This document shows, piece after piece, positions 28,391-43,071 of a stretch of DNA of 64,000 nucleotides (positions within the stretch are counted from its first letter, which is position 1; the number at the start of each line of letters is the position of its first letter). The stretch comes from Acipenser ruthenus (Eukaryota > Chordata > Actinopteri > Acipenseriformes > Acipenseridae). The stretch lies in NCBI RefSeq assembly GCF_902713425.1, contig NC_081221.1, positions 257,001 to 321,000 on the forward strand, in the 5' to 3' direction. The translations under genes were made by a program, and so were the position numbers. The notes under the pieces were generated by a model that saw only the letters and a program-made list of their open reading frames with translations, made no database searches and was not told the DNA's origin.

Positions 28391-31300
28391 ATGTCCGCCG
28401 GCGAACCACTGCAGGTAAGAAAAGCGTAAGGAGCGTGTTTTAATGTTTAATGAATGTCGGAACTCAAAATACTGTTCCCAATGTCAAATATGTTTTTGAC
28501 ATGATTAGAAATTCACACAGTAAAATTGCCCCCCCCCCCCCCCCCATCATTGAAATAATTATATAGGTAAAATTTTAGATTTTTATTTTTTAATAGGGAG
28601 CAATATTTTAAACCGAGTCTCCTGTATTTCATTTCCAGCATTTTCTTTTAAATAATAATTCAGGTTGTACGCTAACGCGTCGACTGTCGTTTACCTCAGA
28701 ATTTTAATTTACCCGTAAGTTTTTATCTTTCATAGACCGTCTTTTATTTCCCGCGGTTGCGTAAGTATATTTAATAAATAAATAGATAAATAAAAAACTA
28801 ATGAAAAAGGACTTTCCGCTTACATTCGTGGTGAATTCAACAGCTGCCGTAATTACGTGAAGTAACGTACCAGCTTCTGTCTGGCGGGGGACTTTGCTTA
28901 TTTTAAGCGGCAGAGATTGAATCACTTTCTATCTCAGTAATAAAGTTCTGTCGGCATTATAATGTTTTTCATTTGTTGTAATATATACATTAGGCCTGGG
29001 AGTATCCTTTTAATAATAGTCGGATTATATTGAAGTTTTGGAAAGTATTCAAAACAGTAAACACATTACACTTTTCGTTGGGTGGGCGCACTGACCAGTT
29101 TTGCGCGTACATTACTGTATTGTAACGGTTTACACATTTCTGTTGTTGACCGACACCGTGTGGCGTTTGAATGTCGTTATATTTCATTTCAGAATTGGCA
29201 CAGACGTAGTACAGTCTAAAAGTACTGTACGTTGAATTAAAAATAAATAAGTACACTCAGCAAATGCGACTGGCTGTTTTCCTCGGCAGGCGTTGTTTGA
29301 GAACAAGGCGATGCAGAAGGTGAAGAAGGATGGGAAGCGGCTCTCGGTGGAAAGGATCTATCAGAAGAAGACCCAGCTGGAGCACATCCTGCTCCGTCCC
29401 GACACCTACATCGGGTCAGTGGAGCAAGTGACACAGGTGAGCGTGACAACTGTCTGCCTGCCTCTGTGTGTGTGCCTGCCTGCCTCTGTGTGCCTGTCTC
29501 TGTCTGTCTGTGTGTGGCTGCCTGTCTCTGTCTCTGTGTGTGTGCCTGCCTGCTTCTATGTGCCTGTCTCTGTCTGTCTGTCTGTGTGTGCCTGCCTGCC
29601 TCTGTGTGTGTGCCTGCCTCTATGTGACTGTCTCTGTCTGTCTGTGTGTGCTTGCCTGCCTCTGTGTGTGTGCCTGCCTGCCTCTGTGCCTGTCTGTGTT
29701 TGTGCCTGCCTGCCTGCCTCTGTCTGTCTGCCTCTGTGTGTGTGCCTGCCTGCCTCTGTGCCTGTCTGTGTTTGTGCCTGCCTACCTGCCTCTGTCTGTC
29801 TGTCTCTGTGTGTGTGCCTGCCTGCCTCTGTGCCTGTCTGTGTTTGTGCCTGCCTGCCTGCCTCTGTCTGTCTGTGTCTCTGTCTGTGTGTGTGCCTGCC
29901 TGCCTGCCTGCCTCTGTGTGTCTGCCTCTGTGTGTGCCTGCCTCTGTGTGCCTGTCTCTGTCTGTCTGTGTGTGTGCCTGCCTGTCTCTGTCTGTCTGCC
30001 TGTGTCTGTCTGTCTGCCTGTCTCTGTCTGTCTGCCTGTCTCTGTGTGCCCGCCTGCCTCTGTGTGCCTGCCTGTGCCTGTCTTTGCCAGCATGTTACGA
30101 AACTGATTTCACACTGGGCAGGGATGGGAATGAGACTCTCGTTGCAGAGCAGTTCAATCCATGAGTCCATGAATCCATGAATCCAATCCAATGCTATGAG
30201 TTTGAGGCACACCTGAGCTTGTTACCTATACACACTGTAGCTAATCAAGCTGGTATTAAAACCTGGACTGAGTGACATTGCTGTGCAACACCTGTCTGCC
30301 TCCCTCTCTGTGTGTGCCTGCCTCCCTCTCTGTGTGTGCCTGCCTCCCTCTGTGTGTGTGCAGGGTGTTGGAAACTCTCATTTTCTTAAACGTTTAATCG
30401 TGTTAAATGTATTGAAGATGCATTGTTGTAGTGATGTATTTTAACAATGTAAAGGTGAAGCAAGTAAAAGATTATTTTTTTCGGTGCGGTGTTCCCTCTG
30501 TCCAGCAAATGTGGGTGTTTGATGAGGAGCTGGGCATGAACTGCAGAGACGTCACCTACGTTCCTGGCTTGTACAAAATCTTTGACGAAATCCTCGGTGA
30601 GTTTGCGAATTGTATTTGCAGTTCGTGGTGTTTAAGTTTGTTTTTCCTGGACTGGTGTGTTAAATGTTTCTTTCTTTTTTTGTTTTTTTTCTCAGTGAAC
30701 GCCGCTGATAACAAGCAGAGGGATAAAACCATGTCCAGCATCAAAATCAACATCGACCCGTGAGTGTCCTGTTCACCCGCCGCTTCAGAAACTCCGAAGA
30801 AATATTGAAGAATGGAATAAATGAACCTGTAGACTAAGGCCACTGCGTGTTTGAAATGTTAACGAAAGACCGCTTGGCTAACCAATCCTCACTGAGCTTC
30901 TCTCACACAGCCCTTCCCTCCTGTAGGTGGTTCACAATGCATTTGGCTATAGTCTTGATTTGAACCCTGTGGTTACTGTACGGTTATTATTCTGTGATTA
31001 TACAGACTCTGGTGTTTGTGGGTGGGTGTGTCGGTGTATGGGTGTATTTGTTTGTGTGTGTGTCAGTATCAGTGCGTGTGTGTGTCTGTCAGTATCAGTG
31101 TGTGTGTCAGTATCAGTGTCTGCACGTGTGTGTGGAGGTGTGCGGGTGTGTCTGTGCGTGGGGGTGTGCGGGTGTGTGTGTGTCAGTATCGGTGTGTGTG
31201 TGTGTGTCAGTATCAGTGTCTGCGCGTGTGTGTGGAGGTGTGCGGGTGTGTCTGTGCGTGGGGGTGTGCGGGGGTGTGTGTGTCAGTATCAGTGCGTGTG

Positions 31301-34300
31301 CGTGCGCACACTGGTTCACTGGTTTCCCCCTCCCTCTTTCCCTGTCCGCAGGGAGAACACCACCATCAGCGTGTGGAACAATGGGAAGGGAATCCCGGTG
31401 GTGGAGCACAAGGTTGAGAAGGTGTTTGTTCCTGCGCTCATCTTCGGACAGCTTTTAACATCCAGCAACTACGATGATGAGCAGAAGAAAGTCACTGGTG
31501 AGGGAGAGCCCCTGTTTGTTTGTTGCAATAGATGTGAGAAACAATATGCATGAAAAATATTTGGGTAGGGTTTAAATTGATTATGTGTGTTTCATCTGAG
31601 CTGACAGAATTAAACTGTAATGTGCCTGGTCTTCTTACTCGTAAGCGCTCTCCCTCTCCCTCTCCCAGGCGGGAGAAACGGTTACGGTGCCAAGCTGTGT
31701 AACATCTTCAGCACCAAGTTCACCGTGGAGACGGCCTGCCGGGAATTCAAGAAGACTTTCAAACAGGTGGGAACCCGCTGCTGCTTCTAAACAGAGGGTG
31801 CAGGGATGGGAAACGAAACGAGACTCCCCTTGCATCGCTTCCAAAAAACAATGCAATGGATCAATTATTATTTTATTATTATTATTTATTTCTTAGCCGA
31901 CACCCTTATCCAGGTAGACTTACAATTGTTACAAGATATCACATTATTTTTACATACAATTACCCATTTATACAGTTGGGTTTTTACTGGAGCAATCTAG
32001 GCAAAGTACCTTGCTCAAGGGTACAGCAGCAGTGTCCTCCACCTGGGATTGAACCCACGACCCTCCGGTCAAGAGTCCAGAGCCCTGACCTCTACTCCAC
32101 ACTGCTGCCTGATTGCTTGTGTTGCAGAGCTGGTACGAGAACATGGCTCGAGTTGGGGAGTCGAAGATTCGCCCCTTCGAGGGCGAGGACTTCACCTGCA
32201 TCACCTTCCAGCCCGACCTGCCCAAATTCAAGATGGAGACTCTGGACCGGGACATCGTGGCGCTCATGTCCAGGAGAGCCTACGACATCGCAGGAGTGTC
32301 CCAGGGGGTCAAAGTGTTCCTGAACGGGAAGAGGCTGCCTGTGAGTTACGAGCCTGCTGGTGTGTGTGTGTGTGTGTGTGAGTGTGAGTTTATTAAACCC
32401 TCAGATTGAAACTTGCAACCCGATCAGCTAGCGTCCCACTGAACCAAAAAAATAAGATTGCTGTATCACATCGATATTGGGGAGGGGAGGTCCTAACAGG
32501 TTCCGTGTGTTCTAGATTTCGGGGTTCCGCAGCTACGTGGACCTGTACTTGAAGGACAAGCTGGACGAGACAGGGTCCCCCCTGAAGGTGGTCCACGAGG
32601 CGGTGAGCGATCGCTGGGAGGTGTGCCTGACCATGAGCGAGAAGGGCTTTCAGCAAATCAGCTTCGTCAACAGCATCGCCACCACCAAGGTACTGCAGGC
32701 ACTGCCCGGGCTGTCGCGATGCACGATGTGACGGTCCTGGCGGGCGGGCGGGCTTGTCCTGTACGATGTGTAGTCAGGTCATCGTGCTCGCTGTGACCCG
32801 CCGCCTCCTCCTCCTCTCTGACAGGGCGGGAGGCACGTGGACTATGTGGCCGACCAGATCGTCACGAAACTCATCGACGTGGTGAAGAGGAAAAACAAAG
32901 CTGGCGTGGTCGTCAAACCCTTTCAGGTACGGAGCAGAGGGGTGCACTGGGGGGGGGGTGCATTGGAGGGGGGGTGCACAGGGAGGGGTCCATTGGTGGG
33001 GGTGCACTGTGGGGGTAATAAGTGTTATCGCTGCATAGATATCACTGTGTATTGTCGATTTTAAACCCATTAAGGTGTCGTTGTCCTTATTGGAGGACAG
33101 GCTACCTGTCGTTTTTTTTTTTTTTTTTTGGAGCGTTTAACTGGCATCTACCTGTCTTAAGTTTTCTCTAACTAGGCTGTTACGATATAAGTCAAAATGT
33201 GACGTATCGAATCACTTAAATACAGCTTGTGTTCTGATTTTTATTTTTCAAAGAAAATGTAATTGGGTACTTAATGGGTAAAAAATAGAGCCTTACACTG
33301 CACACTAAACACCTACCACTGTAAATATCATCTACTGAAGACCAGCAATATAGATAGATCTATACATATACATCTGCATTTCTAAATAAACCGGGACAGT
33401 AAAGCTGGCAGACTGGCTGTGAGTTCCACCTTGCATCGGAGACTAGGAGGCTGCTCCCAGCACACGCAGGGCTGTTAGGACAAGGCTGTGCTCGGGCTCA
33501 TGCTGGTAGTTTTTTTTTTTTTTCTCTCCCCTCCTGCCAGGTTAAGAACCACATGTGGGTGTTTGTGAACAGCCTGATTGAGAACCCGACCTTCGACTCC
33601 CAGACCAAGGAGAACATGACCCTGCAGCACAAGAGCTTCGGCTCCAGCTGTGCCATGAGCGACAAGTTCATCAAGGCGGTGAGGCAGGGGGCGAGGGAGG
33701 AGGCAGGGGGAGGGGCGAGGGAGCTGGCAGGGGGCGAGGGAGGGAGCTGGGAGGGTGGGAGGCAGGGAGGGAGCTTGGTCACCCAGCTAACCAAATAATA
33801 ATAAACATACCAGTGCGTCTCGTGAGACCAGCATCGCGGGCAATGTCCTGCATCCTCCAGATTAGCATGTGCTGTTAAATAGGGCAGCCGTCTGCACCAC
33901 ACAGTAATATCAATTCATTTCACAGCTGAGTTCTCTATACTAGACTGTATTGAATTAGCTGGCTCTCAGATCCACAGCACAGAGTTCTCTGTACTACACT
34001 GATGTTGAAGTTTTAATATTTAATTTTCTCGTGTGCTCAGGCAAACGCGTGTGGCATCGTGGAGAGTGTGATGAACTGGGTGAGGTTCAAAGCTCAGTCA
34101 CAGCTCAATAAGAAGTGTTCATCTGTGAAGCACACCAAAATCAAGGGGGTCCCCAAACTGGACGACGCCAACGACGCAGGTAGGGATCCCCGCCAGGGTT
34201 GGGGGGTCGATTCACGGTTTTCAATTCCTTTTTAAAATCAGATCCTCTGAAGGAAATTGTAATTCTGTAGGGTTTTATGTCTGTGATGTATCTACAGTAC

Positions 34301-36152
34301 ATTGTATACATTAGACGTGAAATATACAGTGCACCCCTTTTATAATGAGGGCACAAGACAAAAAACATGGTGGTGTTGCTATGGCTCCTGATTAGCTCCA
34401 CCCCCTGATAACCAATTCAATAAATTTATATACAGTATATCATATTCTAATAGCGTATTTAATACTTTTGTATCAATTTGAATTTACTGAAATATATATA
34501 TTTTTTTGCCATGCATTAACACTTTGATGTTTGAGCTGTCCATAGAGAAGTTTGCAGCCTGTGTTCTTTTTGATTTCTTATTATTTTTTTACACTTGATA
34601 AACCCCTGACACTTTGTTTCTGTGCAGGAGGGAAGAACTCCAGTGGCTGCACCCTCATCCTCACCGAGGGAGACTCGGCCAAGACCCTGGCTGTGTCCGG
34701 CCTCGGGGTGGTGGGGAGAGACCGCTACGGGGTGTTCCCTCTGCGGGGCAAGATGCTGAACGTGCGGGAGGCCACCCACAAGCAGGTGGGCCTGAAATCC
34801 ACCAACCAACACTGTATTGAATTAGCTGGCTCTCAGATCCCCAGTACAGCACTGAGTTCTCTACACTAGACTATATTGAATTAGCTGGCTCTCAGATCCC
34901 CAGTACAGCACTGAGTTCTCTATACTAGACTGAATTGAATTAGCTGGCTCTCAGATCCTCAGTACAGCACTGAGTTCTCTGTACTAAACTATTTCATTAG
35001 CTTTTAACTTACACCAGCGTTAGCTGCATGAAACTTAACTCTTCCCTTTAGAATAATAATAATAATCATAATAATAATAATGTTATGAGTTTTATAGTTG
35101 TCTTTGTTGTGTAATGTTATATAATTCTCTGCAGATTATGGAAAACACTGAGATCAACAACATCATCAAGATCATGGGTCTGCAGTACAAGAAGAATTAC
35201 GCTGAGCCGGACTCCCTGAAAACACTGCGCTATGGGAAGATCATGATCATGACAGATCAGGTGAGCAGCACAGACCAGGCTGCGGCCCCACGCGATGGAG
35301 AGACGCTGTCTCCAGACGAGGTGTATCACGGGGGTCCTCATGGGTTGTTCAAAGACACACGAGTTGGGGAGAATGTGTATTCATATTCAACTATAAAACA
35401 CACTTCTGTTCATTCAAGTACTACTTGGTGAACTAGAATGAGCTGTATGCTTGTGTGTTTGCTCTTATCACGATATAAACGATATATATGAATCATGACA
35501 CATTCTTCAAGCGGAATAATAATAATAATAATAATAATAGTAGTAGTAATAATAATCATAATCAATAATAATAATAAATAATCTCTCTCTCTGTCTCTCT
35601 CCTCACTCTCTCGCGCTCTCCTCTCTTTTTCTCTCTCTCTCCTCTCTCCGCTCTCACTCTCTCTCTCTCTCTCTCTCAGGATCAGGATGGCTCTCATATT
35701 AAGGGGCTGCTGATTAACTTCATCCATCATAACTGGCCGTCTCTGCTGCGCCACAACTTCCTGGAGGAGTTCATCACCCCCATCATCAAGGTGAGGAGGT
35801 GGGGACATTGGGACCGTCGGCGCTCACCTGGTTCCTAGTGTGACTGGTCAGATGGAAGGGGTCCATTGCTCTGTTCCAAATTACACCGATGCAGAGCAGG
35901 CGCTCAGGACAGTAATCCCTGAATTCAGCTTTCTCTTTACGAATATTGTACTCTGAAGAGGCAGGGCGGTCCAGTGGTTAAAGAAAAGGGCTTGTAACCA
36001 AGAGGTCCCCGGTTCAAATCCTGGCTCACTCACAGACTCGCTGTGTGACCCTTAGCAAGTCACTGAACCTCCTTGTGCTCCGTCTTTCGGTTGAGACGTT
36101 GTTTATGGCAGTATCTTCTAAACATTTACATGAGCCATTTAATCTTCTGATT

Positions 36153-36192
<40 letters not shown>

Positions 36193-36931
36193 TTTTTTTT
36201 TTTTGCAGGCTTCCAAACAAAAGCAGGAGATTCCGTTCTACAGCATCCCGGAGTTCGAGGAGTGGAAAACCCGCCAGGAGAGCACCAAAGCCTGGAAAAT
36301 AAAGTACTACAAAGGTTTGTTGTGAACCCTGTGTGGTAGCGCGGCCAGCCAAGTAAGCAGCCCTTTCAATACGATTCAAGACTTCAGTGCAATGAACTGT
36401 GTCTGTGTTTGTCGCTTTGCACTTTGTGTAGCACTGTTAAAACTTTCACAGCACAATATCAAATCCAATTTTTATTTTTACAGCGCTTTTCATGGCTCAG
36501 CCATCTCAAGGCGCTTAACAGAAAACAACAGTAAAACTGCACTTCTATGTGAAGTGTAGTGCTTTTTGAAGGTGCAACATCAAGGCAGCTTCGAAATAAC
36601 GTGTTGCATTGTCTTTAGATTCTCCTGCTCTGTGAGATAAAGACCTTCAATCTCTTCATTCATGTTCTTTACAGTATAACATATATACAAGCTGATAACA
36701 CCCGCTGCACAAGTTACTGGCAGTCCCGGAACTTGAGTAGGGTGATAATCCGCTTGTACTATCATGATGATTTTTTTTTTATATGTATATAATGTATAGT
36801 TTTAAAAAGGAATCATTTAAATCAGTGAAGTGCATTTCCATCTGAAACACTGCAGTGTGGGATACAATGACACGTCAGATCGATATCGGTGTGTTTTTAT
36901 TTAGTTAAAGATTATAATAGATTAATTTTAA

Positions 36932-36985
<54 letters not shown>

Positions 36986-39714
36986 ATATTATAAATGCAG
37001 ACCTCTTGTGTTAGTCCGAGACATCTGGCCATGTCTGTGTGTTTACATGCTGTGACCCTCCGTTATACTGCAGAGTCGATTATAGTGGGCTGCCGTTTCC
37101 TCACTAATGCCATTCCACCGGCACCTTCAAACTCCTTGTGAAGCAGAATTCAAATAGCAGGGTCCTGTAACCATGTCTCCCGACTACAGTATTATGAAGG
37201 GGTAGCGTGTGTTTAGACACGCACGAGCACGCGCGCACACACACACACACACGTTTCCCCTGACTCCCGGCTACCCTTCCTCTCCTGTCCTGTGCCCTGC
37301 AGGTCTGGGCACGAGCACATCTAAAGAGGCAAAGGAATACTTTGCTGACATGGAAAGGCATCGAATCGCCTTCAGATACGCCGGCCCTGAGGATGATGCT
37401 GCGATTGCCCTGGTGAGGATCTGCACTGAATCGGAGCCCTGAATCAGGGAAGCATTGTAAAGCACAGAGAGGTCTGGTAAAGCATTGTGAAGCACAGAGA
37501 GGGATGGTAAAGCATAGGGAAGCATTGTAAAGCACAGAGAGGTCTGGTAAAGCATAGGGAAGCATTGTAAAGCACAGAGAGGGATGGTAAAGCATAGGGA
37601 AGCATTGTAAAGCACAGAGAGGTCTGGTAAAGCATAGGGAAGCATTGTAAAGCACAGAGAGGTCTGGTAAAGCATAGGGAAGCATTGTAAAGCACAGAGA
37701 GGTCTGGTAAAGCACAGAGAGGTCTGGTAAAGAATATTTATAAAAATAAATAAAAATATGGTAAATGCATAGTGTAACCATGGGAAAAGCAAGGCGATAA
37801 ATACTGTGCAAATGTCACTTTTTTCATAAGGGTGCCCCTGTGCTATTCTGAAGTGTGCGTGTTGGTTTGCTTTCGTTCAGGCCTTTAGCAAGAAGATGGT
37901 AGACGACAGGAAGGAGTGGCTGACCAACTTCATGGAAGGAAGGAGACAGAGAAGACTGCACGGGCTGCCGGAGGTGAGGAGAAACAAATCAAACAGGGAC
38001 CCCCTGAACCGAGCCTGGCCGCATTCCAATTACAGCAGCATCGTTTGCTCAGATACAATTAATTACAATTAAGCTGCAGTAATTCAAATTATGATTACAA
38101 CTCCGCTAAAGCAGCATACACAACTACACGCGGTAAGTGAGAGCCGAGGAGTTTACCTGCTCTCTCTGTTTCTCCGGCAGGATTTTCTGTACGGCCAGTC
38201 CACCAAACATCTGACCTACAACGACTTTATTAACAAGGAGCTGGTTCTGTTCTCCAACTCCGACAACGAGCGCTCCATCCCTTCAGTGGTGGACGGTAAC
38301 AAAGCCTCATCGCTCTTGTATTTTTATTTTAGAATGCTTTTCACACCCCTATATTTCATTTATTATTTTAATTTATTTTTAATCTACCCCCCCCCCCCCC
38401 CCCTGGCCAGGATTGAAACCGGGCCAGAGGAAAGTTCTGTTCACCTGCTTCAAGAGAAATGACAAGCGGGAGGTGAAAGTGGCCCAGCTGGCTGGTTCTG
38501 TTGCCGAGATGTCTGCCTATCACCACGGCGAGGTACGCGGGCCTGTGATTCGAGGGTATCGAACCCCTGCCACGCTCCCACCAGGGATGCTGCATCTTGG
38601 TGGATGTTGCTTTTTGTATTTGTATGTTTTTTCATTGTGTTGGGTGGAAGTGAGATGTATTTCATCATTGCATTGTTTAGTGTTTTCAGTGCTAAGAGGA
38701 ATGGAAATAAGGCTCCCATTTCTTAAGTGTGATCCATTCCTAGTTTTACTATAAGTTTAAGACACACCTGAGCTTGTTACCTGTACACACTCTAATCAAG
38801 CTCCTAGTAAAACCTGGAGTGGGTGACACTGCTATGCTTACTGCCATCTCTGCTTGGCTAGTTTCATTCGCAGGCTCGTTTCTCCCCCCCCTCAGGTGTC
38901 TCTCATGATGACCATCATTAACTTGGCTCAGAACTTCATTGGCAGCAACAACTTGAACCTGCTGCAGCCTGTGGGGCAGTTTGGCACGCGGCTGCACGGG
39001 GGCAAAGACGCGGCCAGCCCCCGATACATCTTCACCATGCTCAGGTCAGTCAGCCCAAAGCTCCATGTCTGCTGTTGTGTGGTGTATGTACAGTTCCTGA
39101 CCCCTCTGCTCTGCTCCCCCAGCCCCCTGGCCAGGCTGCTTTTCCCTGCCGTCGATGACAATCTGCTGAAGAACACGTACGACGACAACCAGAAGGTGGA
39201 GCCGGAGTGGTACGTGCCCATCATCCCCACCGTGCTGCTCAACGGGGCAGAGGGCATCGGCACGGGCTGGGCATGCCGCATCCCCCACTTCGACGTGCGC
39301 GAGGTCATCAACAACATGAGGCGCATGCTAGAGGGGGAGGAGCCTCTGCCCATGGTGAGTCACCGCGGGCAGAGAGGGGTGAAACGAGGTACCGGCATTC
39401 GCACGTTACGTGTGTTAGTTTGGAGCGCACGCACACACACACCGTCCTGCATTGTAAACTTGGTGTAACGTGTGGTTTAATTGTATTTGTTGTATAGCCA
39501 AAAGCTTCCTAAAGGATTTACAAAGTGATTATTATTATTTATTTCTTAGCAGACGACCTTATCCAGGGCGACTTACAATTGTTACAGGATATCACATTAT
39601 ACATTGTAATAACTGTAATAAATTGAGTGATTTCCAGGGTCCTTAATGTTTGCTGGAACACAGGTAACGTGGAGCGCTGGGACCATTGGGTTTCCATCAC
39701 CTGTCTCACAATAA

Positions 39715-39750
<36 letters not shown>

Positions 39751-42361
39751 TCTTTCTTTGTTTCAAAGCTCCCCAGCTACAAGACATTCAAGGGTACCGT
39801 GCAGGAGCTGGGCCCCAATCAATACCTCATCAGCGGAGAAATCTCTGTGCTGGACTCCACCAGCATTGAAATCTCAGAGCTGCCAGCCAAGACGTGGACT
39901 CAGGTGAGGAGCAAGCGAGAGTGTGGCACGCACACACACGGCCACGCACGCTGAACGGGTTCTCTCTACGGGGCTTCCAATACATAAAGCCAAAAACATA
40001 AATAAATAAAAACATGGCTGTTAAATAGTGGTTCAATCGTCAGCCTAATTACTTATGAATGCAATGTTTCTTTAACATTGTAATAATAATAAAAAATACT
40101 GTTTTAACAGAAGTCATTTCTATCTGAACTATGGTTGTTCATTACTGTGAACATGTTCTGTCCAAAGCAAAACATTTTGAATTAATCTCACAAATCCCGT
40201 CTAATTTAAACTAAATGTATCTTTTTATATACTATTGGCATATAATCCAAAAGAAGGTAATGGCTAGATTTAATATTGGCTTTCTTTTGAAATTATTATG
40301 CATAACATGAAAGGTATATGCTGTGTTATTGTCACTTTTTTTTAATTCCAAAAAAATGCCTCGACTCACCAGCGAAGCAACTCTACTCCTATTACATGGG
40401 GATTAGCCAACGCGAATGTAGAGGCTGAAAGTGCGTATCCTAGCATCTACCAATATACCTGTAAACAAAAGGAAAAATCCATGAAATCCATTGGGGGGGG
40501 GGGGGGGGGGGAGTAGTAATTGATCTGTGTGTTACTGCAGCAAGAATGCATGCAAAAGGAAACATGCAACCCTAAAGATATTGCATATTTCACGTGCGTG
40601 TTTCTGATAATGGGTGAACTCTGTTTTAAATTACAGTCGTGTGTGTAGACATCACACACTCAGCATAGCTCGGAAAAAAAACCACGGTTTAGTCTTTCTT
40701 GAATACGTTGCAAGTTAATACGCTGTGTGCCGGGTGAACCTTGTTGGAACTGCACAAGATCTCTTACAATAATAATAATATTAAGACATCCTACACAAGG
40801 CATTTTAATCAACACCTGTGGTTGTGATGGAGTGTTTGAAGTTGCTGCTTGCTTGTGTGTGTGTTCAGGGACGGAAATAAGACTCCAGTTGCATAGCAGG
40901 TTGATCCACTCCTGGTTTTACTATGAGTCTTATTTCCAAACTGCACACAATGTTGTTGTTGTTGTTGTTGTTAATAATAATAATGACACCCTACATAAAA
41001 CCCTACACCTAGTTTTTACACTTGTCTGTGTGAGTTTAAAACTCGCCTGAGCTTGTTACCTAGACACACTGTGGCTAATCAAGCTGGTAGTAAAGCCTGG
41101 AATGGGTGACACTGCTATGCAACGGGAGTCTCCCTCCCTTCCCTGACCTGCCCCTCTTGTCTGTCTCGATGAAGACCTACAAGGAGCAGGTTCTAGAGCC
41201 CATGCTGAACGGCACAGAGAAGACCCAGCCCCTCATCACAGACTACAGAGAGTACCACACCGACACCACGGTCCGCTTCGTGGTCAAGATGGCAGAGGAG
41301 AAGCTGGCGGAGGCCGAGGCTGCCGGACTGCACAAGGTCTTCAAGCTGCAGACCCCTCTCACCTGCAACTCCATGGTACAAACTAATAGATACATCAAAA
41401 TACGTGCATTCCCGAATCTATGTGTATGTGCATGCAAATCCTGCCTCTAATTCCCGCTGTCCCCCAGGTGATGTTTGACCACGTGGGCTGCATGAAGAAG
41501 TACGAGACGGTGCAGGACATCCTGAAGGAGTTCTTCGATCTGAGGGTGAAATACTACGACCTGCGCAAGGGCTGGCTGCTCGGCATGCTGGGAGCGGAGA
41601 ACGCCAAGCTCACCAACCAGGCACGCTTCATACTGGAGAAGATCGAGGGCACCCTGGTCATTGGTGAGGAGGGGAGAGGAGAGGGGAGGAAGAGAGGGGG
41701 AGGGTGCACTGTGTGTATTATGTAAGAAGTTTAAGAACTGCTACCATTGAGCGTTTTGCATTTTATAGTGGAGGGAATTTTTTCGCCGTGTTATTTGAAG
41801 TTGCTGGATAAGTTTCTGAGCAGCTAGGTTTCGGTTGGGAGGTGGAGGGGTGCGTGCGGATTCTATTTATTTATTGTTACTAATGTGGGGTCAAAGAGTG
41901 AGGGAAGCTGAAATATCCCCCATGTGAAATTCCATCCCGCGTCTCTGCAGAGAACAAGCCGAAGAAGGAGCTGATCCGGATGCTGCAGGAAATGGGATAC
42001 GACTCTGACCCGGTGAAGGCCTGGAAAGAGGCGCAGGAGAAGGTGGGACCCCCCTCACTCGCACACAGGCACACTCAATCTCACACACTCTCACACTCAC
42101 TCTCACTCTCACTCACACACACACACACTCACTCACTCACTCACACACAGACACACACAGACTAATAGAGACTAATAAGAGAAATAAGACTGTCGTATTA
42201 AACTCCTAGTAAAACCAGGAACAGATCAAACTGCTTTGCAACAGGAGTCTCTTATTTCCATCCCTGGTTTATAAATACAAAAGAAAACTTTAGTAACCTT
42301 TTTGATTTGAAATTGTGGGTCAGATTAACACTTCAGAATGTCTGCCTGTCTGTTGCTCTGA

Positions 42362-42426
<65 letters not shown>

Positions 42427-43034
42427 AGTGTTCAGGAGGAGGAGGGAGAGGAAGGAGACGAGCCCTTGGCCTCGGGGCCGGATTATAACTACCTTCTCAA
42501 CATGCCCCTGTGGTACCTGACCAAGGAGAAGAAAGAGGAGCTGTGCAAACAGAGAGACGCCAAGGTGTGTGTGTCAGTGCGTGTGTTAGTGTGTGCATGG
42601 TAAAAACTCGCTCCGGGGTAGAGCAGGCTGCAGTACCCCACTGTATTGCTGTTGAACCCGTGTTCCTTTGTTGTCTCTGTGTAGATGACTGAGCTGAGCA
42701 CCCTGAAGAGGAAGAGCCCCATGGACCTATGGAAAGAGGATCTGGCTGCATTCGTGGAGGAGCTGGAGGTACACTGTGCAAGAAAACACACTGAATGCAT
42801 ATTATACACACACACTCTGAATGCATATTATACACACACACTCTGAATGCATATTATATACACACACACTCTGAATGCATATTATACACACACACACACA
42901 CTCTGAATGCATATTATACACACACACTGAATGCATATTATACACACACACACTGAATGCATATTATACACACACACTGAAATGCAATGTCTCTGTGTAT
43001 CTCTGTGTGCGTGCCTGTCTCTGTGCGTGCCTGT

Positions 43035-43071
<37 letters not shown>

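Noticed and set aside
29450-30180. Cysteine/leucine-rich open frames of 170-295 codons in TOP2A intron 2
   Set aside because: They are produced by the CTGCCTGCCTCTGTG repeat; the intron is precisely bounded by conserved TOP2A exons 2 and 3.
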